Below are positions 55,296 through 64,000 of a stretch of DNA of 64,000 nt, in pieces; position 1 is the first letter of the stretch, and the number at the start of each line of letters is the position of its first letter. The position numbers and the translations under genes are program-made. The DNA is taken from positions 11,085,036 through 11,149,035 of the forward strand of contig OX335643.1 of NCBI GenBank assembly GCA_946894095.1. The letters are read 5' to 3'. The notes below the pieces were generated by a model, which saw nothing but the letters and a program-made list of their open reading frames with translations, was not told the DNA's origin and ran no database searches. Source of the stretch: Incurvaria masculella. Lineage: Eukaryota; Arthropoda; Insecta; Lepidoptera; Incurvariidae.

Positions 55296-55706
55296 TGTAA
55301 CGCCGGTTTTTCGCCAGGGCACATTTGAAGTTTGGAGTACCTTGCACATCCACTTAATATGACACGGCTAGCTCAGGTGATAGGGCAGCGTGGTGTCCTG
55401 CCGGCCCTTCCTCTTCTTGGTTTGTTGGGCGCCTCAACAAAACTATGGTTTGCCCACACTTGTGGCACAACACTTCACTTTGCACAACCGTGAAAGTCTC
55501 GTAAGAAAACCAAACTTGTCCAAAACAGTAGTAAATCTTCTCAGTCTCATAATTAGCAGGCACTTCGGTCGCACCCGCCACAAGAGTGTTTCTCTTTTCG
55601 TTTTTTTCGTCTTGAGGCCGAAAACCGTGGGTAGTTAGAATTAGAGGGAAATTTGAAATTAGTAAAATTCCTATGTAGACTCTGTACTGAAATTAAATCC
55701 GTTACA
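55296..55706 (-). repeat. 5' LTR of the gypsy element
   Basis: TG...CA ends and the same sequence as the other LTR. It should hold the promoter for minus-strand transcription. Confidence 0.93.
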
Positions 55707-55849
55707 CCCTCCAATACATCTGCGACTATGTTGCGTGTGGTGGTAGTTTTAGTAAATCGTCGACCTAGTACTGGCTCCAGCGTCCGATCGTATTCGGGAT
55801 TTTGGTGATGACGGCAATATGTTTGAATGTTCAATCTTTGAATTCAATG

Positions 55850-56388
55850 TCCGCAACGCAGGTAAAGCGGTAAACCAATGTCAACAACCAATGTAAGTAT
55901 ATCTTAAACACTGTTAGTAGGAGGCATTGGTTACGCATTTAAGTCCCTGTTGGAAAATTCCAAATTATAGTATAGATTAGGTGGCGAAATTGGAAGACGC
56001 ACTGCCTGCAAAAGGTTTGCTTGCTGGTTCAAGCCCATCCTTGCAGCATATTCATAAAGTTCTTTGTACAGATTTTTCTTTCTTTAATTAATGTGTCATT
56101 GCTTCACGAACAACGAAATAAACATATCACATTAGTTATAAAAAACCAAAGTACATGCGACGGCCGAGGTAATCAATGTTCAAACACGTCACTTTTAGAG
56201 AACCGCACGGGGTTGCTTCCATACTATCCACACAAAGTAACGTGTTTAATCATACTTTGACGTTGATGATTTTTTGTCCTTTCGTGCACTCGGCCCTAAC
56301 AGATAAAACATCCCTAAACCCGTTGATTGTAGAGGCGCTTTCGCCTAAAGTAGGTGACTAACGCGCGGACAGATTTAACATGGATAAG
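55850..56388. other. upstream DNA, nothing recognised
   Basis: No named structure. Confidence 0.5.
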
Positions 56389-56390
56389 AC

Positions 56391-56676
56391 CTTTTTAGGG
56401 TTCCGTACCCAAAGGGTGAAAATGGAACCCTATTACTAAGCCTCCGCTGTCCGTCCGTCCGTCCGTCCGTCTGTCACAGGGCTGTATCTCATGAACCGTA
56501 ATAGATAGCCAGCTGAAATTTTCACAGAGTGTGTGCCGCTACAACAACAAATAGGTAAAACAAAAAAAAAAACTAAAATTCCCTATACAACAAAACGTGA
56601 TTTTTTGTGTTAACTCTTGTACGATGGTACGGAACCCTTCGTGTGCGAGTCCGATTCGCACTTGGCCAGTTTTTAA
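56391..56676 (-). repeat. common ~285-bp repeat, inverse full copy
   Basis: tagggttccgtacccaaagg to cgcacttggccag; (tccg)n run at 56449-56470. Confidence 0.87.
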
Positions 56677-57239
56677 TATGGTTTGTTCCATTCCATTCCT
56701 TTGTTGTTCGACGATCGCTTCTGGACTGGACTGGAATGTTCTAAGCCGACGTTTAGTGGGCCGAAAGTCGAACAAAAAACCCTCGTGCCACGAGGCCTGT
56801 GCGATAACCTGCCATTTTTTGCGGCGGCCTAATGAGGGCGTCCTATTTAGAAGCGTTCTGATGCGTCACCGATTTCTTTAGCCGTCCTCGGGCAAAGAAT
56901 ACGTCGTGTATCAATTGTCATGTGCATATTTATACATATATTCAAGAACATGAATGTGTCTAGCCAATTCAACTTATTTGAGAGAGCTACTACTAACTAA
57001 ATCGGTTGCATTAAATTTAATTGTTTGCTAATTCCTAATTTTCAATGAAATCTTGGATCAGATTCCGGATGTTTGTGGGTTCTCGTTACCTCAATTGGTT
57101 TAGCCATTCCGGAGTGAAATTATAACCATTCCAGATTTTTGCGGGTGTTCTCGAAGGGTTCTTGAAGTACCATTGGACCTTTATTCCGGACGTTTGGAAT
57201 AGGAATGGGAATGCATTCCTTTTTGGAGCCGGAATAACC

Positions 57240-57330
57240 CATCGCTAATGCCAGGGTTTTTCGGTTTAACTGGGGCGGTTTTAACCCTAATACCACCTAG
57301 TAAGTAAAAAGGGATTTCTAGGTTTTACTT
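57240..57330 (-). mobile_element. SINE body fragment
   Basis: atgccagggtttttcgg, ttaaccctaataccacctag, taagtaaaaagggatttcta. Confidence 0.45.
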
Positions 57331-57334
57331 TGAG

Positions 57335-58220
57335 GATCGGAGTCCACTAAAATAAGTTAGAAAACAAATGGAGTAATTACAAATTCAATCATTTAAAGCG
57401 AAACGCGAGTCAAGAGTGTGGTATGCGGTGCAAGTGAATTATTTATATTCGTCCGTATACCTCACGACTGAGTGGATCGCGTTAAATGCTCCCAGAAAAT
57501 AACGATACACCTTATCCCCAAACGTAGCATTTACCTAAAGCATTTGCCTAAAATTCCAAAGATCGCTATGTTTGATTCCATGAAGAGAATAATGGGGAAT
57601 TATTTCAATCTTCATTGAATCAGTTTCTCATTGAGCTTGGATGTCTCCAGAATATGAATGTTGAATAAATGCAGTAGAAATGCGTTCCTTGCGGAGTAAA
57701 TCTAACGGACAAATTTCGAAATGACTGAGTTAGAGAGCAGTGTCGTCAATTGAAAAATTAGGTTGTGACGAGAATCGAGAAAGAGTGCTAAGATGATTTG
57801 GACATATACGAAATAATTTAGAAACAAATTTACGGAGCAGAAATAAGTAGAAAACGTGCGTCGTAAAGATAATAGATTATACCATCACACAATAAATCAT
57901 AAGAACAAGCGAGACATGTAGAGCACTCAACGCCCCTCTAATGTTTTTTTGTGAACGTTACCAAACGTGCAGCAGAATTGTATGATAAAACTGCGCGTTA
58001 AAGATAATCACCATACACATAATAACGCTGCCGTAATTAGAAACCATAATATACCAGAACCGCTGAAGTCAGAAGAATTATCGAAGCATATGTATGGAGA
58101 AGGTAAATGAATCCAGAAGTCCGTATTAAATTAAAATATTGAAGCAGCATCTAAATCAGCCCCTTCCACGGATGTGCTCTGAACGTAAGCATAAATAGCG
58201 AAATCATGATTTGCTTGACT
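57335..58220. other. upstream DNA, nothing recognised
   Basis: AT-rich, no structure named. Confidence 0.5.
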
Positions 58221-58222
58221 AA

Positions 58223-58349
58223 CCCCTGTTTTCACCACCGCCAGTTACCAGAAATCCGATAAGTAGCTTTCGGTCACATGGAATATCTGTACGGTGTAAC
58301 CGAAAAGTAACTTTGGGATTTTTGTAACTGGAGGTGGTGGAAACGGGCG
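58223..58349. mobile_element. 127-bp hairpin MITE
   Basis: cccctgttttcaccaccgcc + agttacc at the left is inverse to gtaactggaggtggtggaaa + cgggcg at the right. The complementarity continues (agctttcggtcac / gtgtaaccgaaaagtaa) almost to the centre. Confidence 0.8.
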
Positions 58350-58591
58350 TAAGGCCGTTTGTTATAAGAGCTGTCAACATATTCTGGACGAGAAAAGCAG
58401 TGGAGAGCAAGCTGCCTCACAAGGCATTATGCTAACATGACTCAGGCGAGCCGCATAATGCCGCCGCCGTCGACATTTCAGTTGCACATTTCTGCATGAG
58501 TTTCTGAGAAATTATTATATCGATCACCGATATTCGGCCAGTACTGCAAAACTCTTTTGATTACTTTAAAAATACCCAACTTTAAAATTAT

Positions 58592-59057
58592 TAAAAAAAC
58601 TAAAAAAAACGCTTTTATAGCTAACCGAACTAAAAAATATAAAAAAAAATTATTTTAAAGAGTTTATATTACAGTAGTAAAGGATCGAACAATCAATCAG
58701 AATTTATCACCTCAAAATAAAATTATAATAAAGTTTAAGTTATTAACAAAATAATTCAATTCAGAGTCAAAAGCGTGGGGTGCTTGATAAAGTGAATGTA
58801 ACAATCATTCTATTGGCAACTATCTACATATGAGAGGAGAGTTATGAAAAGTAGTAAAATGCACCCCACGCTTTTTACTCTGAATTGAATTATTTTGTTA
58901 ATAACTTAAACTTTATTATAATTTTATTTAGAGGTGATAAATTCTGATTGATTGTTCGATCTTCTACTACTGTAATATAAACTTTTTAAAATTTAAAAAA
59001 AAAATATATTTTTTTGTTCGGTTAGCTATAAAAGCGTGTTTTTTTTAGTTTTTTTAA
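58592..59057. repeat. long foldback: ~190-bp inverted arms around a ~77-bp loop
   Basis: The left arm (to 58782, ending agcgtggggtgc) is the near-exact inverse of the right arm (from 58860, gcaccccacgctttttactc). Matching pairs include ttattaacaaaataattcaa / ttgaattattttgttaataa and cgcttttatagctaaccgaa / ttcggttagctataaaagcg. No coding capacity. It is either a foldback transposon or a hairpin locus. Confidence 0.9.
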
Positions 59058-59661
59058 ACAATTATTTATTTTTCATTTTTTAGTTCGATTTATCAATTAG
59101 TTATTATTACTACAGAGGATCTATAAAAGAATGTATTAATCCTGGCGGTCGTAATAAGGATAATGGGAAACTATTATGAAATTATTACATTGTCATCGGT
59201 ACTTGATACGTATGGAAAGTTTCAAATTAATCAGACTTCTGGAAACTGGTGAAAATTAATCTCAAAGATTCCATTACATACATAGATACATACAACCCAA
59301 GTTTATAAAAGCGTGTTAAAAAAAATGGTTGCTTGCTGATTACTTTAGCCAACTTTAAAATAAAAATCCTAGCTTGTTTACATTTATACTCAAACGACAA
59401 GTAAAAAAATAGTTAAAACTTCCAGGAATCTCTGGAATTTGCAGGACATTCTATTTAAATAAACAATTTGATTCAATACGAAATTGACTAGTGTACAGAT
59501 TACAGAATGAGTATAGACAATCAAGATTGTGGTTAATATAATTCAACGTAACTAATATTAGGTCACATTAAGTGCTTTATAATTGCGGTAATGTCGGTCA
59601 ATACATCAACCGCAAATTAATTACCGTTTTGATAACGCGAGAGTTTGTTGCTGAATTCACC

Positions 59662-60055
59662 TTAAGAACGGCCCGTAATCTGTGCTCCCCATACAAATGT
59701 AGTTTAGTAATCATTTGAAAACAACTTTTACAATTGAATTGATTTTTGATATCTAATATCAGGCAACAAATATCTGTGTCTGCACGCTTTTGTTTTTTTT
59801 TTTGAAAAATCCAATCCGAATTAAATGAAAGCAAAAATAAAATCTTCATACGAATTTTGTTTTCTCACTGGTTTGACCCAGGATACATTTACCGAAAAAA
59901 CAAAGACACGCAGAGATATTTGTTGCCTGATATTTAATACCAAATATCAAGTAAATTGGAAAAGTGGTTTACAAATGATTAGTAAACTACGATTAGTAAA
60001 CTAACTACGTTTGTATGGGATGCGAAATTTTCTGATGCTTACGGGCCCACCTTAA
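59662..60055. mobile_element. ~394-bp TIR element with TTAA ends
   Basis: ttaagaacggcccgtaatct at the left is inverse to gcttacgggcccaccttaa at the right. Internal inverse pairs include ccccatacaaatgtagttta / taaactaactacgtttgtat + ggga, and ttgatatctaatatcaggca / tgcctgatatttaatac. No transposase. Confidence 0.75.
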
Positions 60056-60300
60056 ATATCCATTGCCAACTTATTTCTGTTCAAATTTAGGTACATTTTT
60101 ACTTTCGTTCATTCAGAAATTAAAGACCTACTTTTTAGGGTTTCGTACCCAAAGGGTGAAAACAGAACCCTATTACTAAGCCGTAAGTCCGTCCGTCCGT
60201 CCGTCCGTCTGTCACAGGGCTGTGTCTCATGAACCGTAATAGATAGGCAGCTGAAAATTTCACAGAGTGTGTATATATTTTGCCGCTATAACAACAAATA

Positions 60301-61717
60301 TGAAATAGTGTCAGAATTATTACCGCACATCAAAATATTAAATTATGACTCAATTATTGTTCTTGGAGCCCCACTAACGGAATCAGCTTTAGTTCCATTT
60401 ATAAACAAAAAGGAAAAAGTTTTAGATTTGTTTTCTGAGAGAGTATTACACGTGAACGCTCATATGGCTCTTCATTTACTAAAAAACTGTTTTTTATACC
60501 TAAATTGACATATTTTTTTAAGAAGTTGTCCTTTTTGGAAATACCCAGAGAAAAGTAAAATATTCGACGATCATTTAAGAAATACTTTGAATAAAATTTT
60601 GAATATTAATATTACAACGGGAGATCAATCATGGGAGCAGATTTCGCTCCCTATAAAATCAGGTGGCACCGGCTTACGATCAGTTTCAGACATAGCCCTG
60701 CCAGCCTTCCTGTCCTCTGTTCACAGCTGCGCCGATCTCGTGGGAATTATTCTTACTCCGTCACAATGAGGCTACGAGATCGCGTACATGAATGAGGCCT
60801 TGGAGGCTTGGCAGGCTTTGTGCCCAGGTGAAACATTACCGGCTAACTTAAAAGGACAAAAACATTGGGACTACCCGATAATTGTCCTGAAACAGAGCGC
60901 TCACCTGCTGAATAGTGACAAGACCAATAAAGCACGTATCCTGGCTGCCTCGCAGGTAGAATCCGGTGCGTGGCTACAGGCGTATCCGTCCGCACATCTA
61001 GGAACCCTTCTAGATCGAGACACGCTACGCATCGCTTTCTGCCTCCGGGGAGGAATCAGGATATGCCAGCCTCATACTTGCCCCTGCGGCTCGCCGGTCG
61101 ACACGTCCGGTTACCATGGACTCTCGTGCGTCAAGAGTGCTGGTCGTTTATCACGTCATGCATCGATAAACGACCTTCTAAAGCGTTCACTTGCGGCCGC
61201 CAAGATACCCAGCACTTTAGAGCCTACGGGGATCTTTCGAGATGACGGTAAGAGGCCCGATGGCATCACTTTGTTACCCTGGTCGCAAGGGAAGGCCTTA
61301 GTATGGGACGTTACCTGCACCGACACGTTAGCAGCGAGTCACGTGGACGGTTCCTTCTGCTCCGCGGGTTCAGCTGCAGGGAAGGCCGAGGCACTCAAAC
61401 ACTCAAAATATAAATCCTTAAAGGATCAGTTTGAGTTCCTCGCCTTCGCTGTGGAGACCCACGGAGTTTGGAGTAGCGATGCGTGGGTTTTTGCGAGACG
61501 CTTGGGAAAACTACTTATAGAATCGACAGGCGATCGGCGAGCTGCCTCATTTTTAAAACAACGCGACTCCTTAGCTATTCAGCGGGGGAACGCTGCATCA
61601 GTATTGGGGACAATGACAACAGTCCCAATGGATGATTTTTTTTAATATTTAATTAAGTGTATTTTATGTTTTTTACTTATGTTGTGTTTGTTTCATGAAA
61701 CTGAATAAAGTTGGATT
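60301..61717 (+). mobile_element. 5'-truncated LINE 3' end with restriction-like endonuclease domain
   Basis: Plus strand. The thumb-like end of a reverse transcriptase is read in pieces (FPINKK-like segment, then WEQISLPIKSGGTGLRSVSD, ALPAFLSS) with at least one frameshift/stop. It is followed by a long frame with a zinc finger and an endonuclease motif and a short 3' UTR with ctgaataaag. It is flanked by a probable acaaata duplication inside an older repeat. Confidence 0.85.
60788..61645 (+). CDS. C-terminal part of a LINE polyprotein: zinc finger and RLE endonuclease
   Basis: 285 residues, no stop. CPCGSPVDTSGYHGLSC (Cys98, Cys100, His110, Cys114) is the CCHC finger that precedes the endonuclease in R2/R4/Dong-type elements. 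GKRPDGI at about 154-160 and LVWDVTCTDT at about 171-180 fit the PD-(D/E)xK restriction-like endonuclease core that nicks the target. The start codon is only the first Met of the open frame; the real protein began upstream and is broken near 60769-60788. The family (Dong/R4-like or a related RLE clade) is inferred from these motifs. Confidence 0.8.
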   Translation: MNEALEAWQALCPGETLPANLKGQKHWDYPIIVLKQSAHLLNSDKTNKARILAASQVESGAWLQAYPSAHLGTLLDRDTLRIAFCLRGGIRICQPHTCPCGSPVDTSGYHGLSCVKSAGRLSRHASINDLLKRSLAAAKIPSTLEPTGIFRDDGKRPDGITLLPWSQGKALVWDVTCTDTLAASHVDGSFCSAGSAAGKAEALKHSKYKSLKDQFEFLAFAVETHGVWSSDAWVFARRLGKLLIESTGDRRAASFLKQRDSLAIQRGNAASVLGTMTTVPMDDFF

Positions 61718-61839
61718 TACAAATAGGTAAAATAAAAACATAACAAAAAACGTGTTTTTTTTGTGTTCAATCTTGTACGATGGTACGGAACCCTTCGTGT
61801 GCGAGTCCGACTCGCACTTGGCCGGTTTTTTTATTTGAC

Positions 61840-62860
61840 TCCACTCCATGTTGTGGAACAACTTTGAAGGCCTTCTGTTTCCACAGAAATTTCTGAATGA
61901 TTAAAAACATGAAATTGAGTCTTCAGTCGGCATCCATGGCTGACTATAGACCAGCAACATGTAATTGCGGTTCCAAAGAGGAATGTATTCCCACTCCTTC
62001 TCCACAAAGTCTGGATGACCTCCGGAATGAAAGTTTAATGATGCTTCGGAAACCCGCCGAGAACCCGTAAAATTCGGAAATATATCACCCCGGAATGATT
62101 TAAGGATACTTCGAGAGCCAGCAAGAACCCGGAATAGGATCCAGTATAGAATGAGCGATAAAGGCAGTTTGGTAAATGGTCAGGAAAATTAGAAAGACCG
62201 AAGAAAACGAGCGAAACGATTCGTTACCTAGAAAAAACGCACCCACGTCCACCGGTCCGAAATCACTTTTGCGAGTAACCCATCTCAGCCGTAGACTACC
62301 ATATATTCATGTATGTTCATGTACCCTTTACATGTAAAAGAAGTACGTGTTCGCCCAACGAGCATCTGACACATAAGACATCGGTCGGACTATGACTAGC
62401 GCTCCAAAACAACGCAGCTGCAATAATCATCCCAAAACTGTGAGTCACGCATCCAAAAGAAGGCGAACCGTTGTCAAATGTAATCAGACAATGCAGCAAC
62501 AGTGCCATAACACCAGTAATTAAATTCGTATCAGACGCCGTTGCTGGAATGGGTGGACGTTCACCGCAGCGTGACCGCAGCAAGCGGCATCGGCGACCTC
62601 ATCTCGTCTCGCCTCACGCGCCGCTGCGCCCGCGCAGATAAACCCGCGCTCATAGTGAACGAAGTTTAAAATATCATCCTTCACCTGGCCATAAGTTGGA
62701 CCCGTAAGCGATATTTCCCATGCAATCGTTATTCGGAAATAATAAAAAAATCACTGCACAGTTGATAAAATAACAATTTTTTTTTATCTTAAATGAAGTC
62801 TACTTCTAATAGAGCGTGCAAAATTGTGAATCGTGGAAGTCCGTGATCAGCAGAGAGATG
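61840..62860. other. upstream DNA, nothing recognised
   Basis: No coding signal. A few words (acccgccgagaacccg, agccagcaagaacccggaat) recur at low similarity. Confidence 0.45.
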
Positions 62861-62861
62861 G

Positions 62862-63215
62862 GTTTTTATGTAACTGGAAATGGATGACTAATTCCGCTCA
62901 CACAGTCATGATATTAGCCCACACAGCAAAACCTCAATTTATTAAGGTGGCTACCTTGAACTGTATGGACAAATTTTCATTTCCGCTTCGACTATCCCGA
63001 TCTTTTCATCCAATCCCATGGTTTCAACCCAAGCGAGCTTAACCCCTACTAGTAGGGGAAGTAAACCTACAGTTTCATATGGATTCCTAACCATGGAACA
63101 GCTCGCAATCGTATATACAAAATGTATTTATCAATCTCAGAAAGAGAGGAAGTGGTGAACGGGGAGGGGATCGAACCTTTGACCTCTGACCACGAAGTTA
63201 CGAGCAGCTCAAGGT
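62862..63215 (-). mobile_element. SINE copy, nearly full length
   Basis: Tail tttttatgtaactggaaatg + gatgactaat at 62865; body ccatggtttcaacccaagcg, ctactagtaggggaag, aaccatggaacagctcgcaa; tRNA-like head ggggatcgaacctttgacct (plus) near 63165-63185. Confidence 0.7.
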
Positions 63216-63610
63216 ATGGTGACAGCAGCGTTATTTTTTCTCCAGCGTGCACGTAGCTTTACAACCCACCTCGGCAGTCCCCACTCCCCCCGCGGCAGGG
63301 CTCCGCTTTGTTTGTCTATTTCACCTCTAATTACTAACGCACACCCACAGCACAAGTTTCACTCGGCACGCATCGCCGACCAGCGCTAACGGGCTTCCGA
63401 TGGCGTTGGCACATTTTGATGTCAATTCACACCATAGACGGCGCAGTTCAAACGTGATTGGTATGCGTCAGAATAGAGCATTCATATCTCGCTGCATTCA
63501 GAACGAATAATTACCTCAACGAAAGTCAAGGCGGAGGAGGAACCATAGAATTAGAATTTAAAGACACTGACGAATGAAACCAAAATTGTTTCATCCAAAA
63601 TGTACTTAAA

Positions 63611-63772
63611 ATGCTGAGATTCTTAAACAGTTCTCGGGTTTTGAGACAATTCTCAAGTCTTCCGACTGCCAAAATTTACATAAAATGTATAGAAGTAATG
63701 TCAAATTTGGCAGTCGGAAAACTTGTGATTCGTCTCTCTCAAAACCCAGGAACTGTCTTTGAATCTCAGCAT
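63611..63772. mobile_element. 162-bp hairpin MITE
   Basis: ATGCTGAGATTC and its inverse GAATCTCAGCAT form the ends. Complementarity continues through cagttctcgggttttgagac / tctcaaaacccaggaactg and tcttccgactgccaaa / tttggcagtcggaaaac. Confidence 0.85.
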
Positions 63773-63804
63773 TACTTCACTCCAAAACATCTCTAAATTG
63801 CCAT

Positions 63805-63904
63805 GTAGCTTCAAAATCATGATATGAAGTTAGGTTTTTTTTTTTTCAAATAGGAAGCTTCAAAATCATTATATGAAGTTACGTTTTTTTTTTCAAATAG
63901 GAAA
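63805..63904. repeat. ~52-bp tandem duplication
   Basis: agcttcaaaatcatgatatg + aagttaggtttt occurs twice, each time followed by a T run and tcaaatagga. Confidence 0.85.
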
Positions 63905-64000
63905 AGATATGAAATTATTGACAAAGAATCAGTGGGTCACCTAAATAAACTCGATGTTCAGCGATGACATTACATCGATATTCGACATTGATATAAAACC

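Larger units (their letters stand above)
49200..55706 (-). mobile_element. Ty3/gypsy LTR retrotransposon, 6.5 kb
   Basis: Two ~415-bp LTRs (49200-49618 and 55296-55706) with TGTAACG...CGTTACA ends flank gag and pol on the minus strand. The 4-bp CCCT is present at both outer junctions (49196-49199, 55707-55710), and a related empty site at 36322-36560 confirms the insertion point. A primer-binding site (TGGCGCATCAACGTTGGGG) lies three bases inside the 5' LTR, and a purine-rich AGAAACGGGG sits before the 3' LTR. The LTRs differ mainly by an 8-bp indel, so the insertion is fairly young. Pol carries an internal deletion, so this copy is not autonomous. Confidence 0.95.
60128..61832 (-). repeat. 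common ~285-bp repeat, split by a LINE insertion
   Basis: The first half runs from tagggtttcgtacccaaagg to ctataacaacaaata (60300); the second half resumes acaaataggtaaaataaaaa at ~61717 and ends cgcacttggccggtttt. acaaata is present on both sides of the insert. Confidence 0.85.

Overview
The window is eukaryotic. It holds a multi-exon, minus-strand gene with canonical GT-AG introns, set in AT-rich DNA full of transposons. The repeats (a piggyBac-type TTAA MITE, RTE 3' ends coding GEAYVQQWT, a common ~285-bp repeat with the ends gggttccgtacc/ggtacggaaccc, tRNA-headed SINEs) and a protein very close to insect beta-spectrin suggest an insect, most likely a moth or butterfly. That assignment is inference.

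Gene: positions 1122-40507 (minus) carry 30 coding exons of beta-spectrin. I rebuilt them exon by exon. The splice phases close perfectly: the 30 exons sum to 6258 nt, exactly 2086 codons. They encode the N-terminal leader, two calponin-homology (CH) domains that bind actin, and spectrin repeats 1 to the partial repeat 17 that pairs with alpha-spectrin. The C-terminal tail with the PH domain lies beyond position 1, so the gene leaves the window on the left. Exon 1 sits in a 208-bp tandem array with five intact copies. A second candidate first coding exon (37481-37580) has its own GC-rich upstream region and the same splice phase. Relics of duplicated exon pieces lie beside exons 4 and 25.

Layout from left to right. 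1-326: an unexplained open frame. 1.1-10.3 kb: exons 30-22 with a CR1/L2-like LINE (2.3-4.1 kb), SINEs and a TIR MITE. 10.7-11.0 kb: a piggyBac-type MITE. 11.0-26.2 kb: exons 21-3, with a 36-bp minisatellite and an inverted-repeat element built from ACGTATAAT units. 27.4-29.5 kb: two adjacent copies of a ~1-kb repeat. 31.8 kb: exon 2. 32.8-37.7 kb: two GC-rich, promoter-like patches. 39.2-40.5 kb: the exon 1 array.

40.6-64 kb is upstream, apparently gene-free DNA packed with mobile elements. It holds a composite TIR element with satellite-like arms (45.8-48.3 kb), a 6.5-kb Ty3/gypsy LTR retrotransposon (49200-55706, minus) with a broken RNase H region and a LINE fragment nested inside it, a long near-perfect foldback (58.6-59.06 kb), several hairpin MITEs, and a LINE 3' fragment with a restriction-like endonuclease domain that split an older repeat (60.3-61.7 kb). 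I found no CRISPR array, rRNA gene or true tRNA gene; the tRNA-like signals belong to SINE heads.
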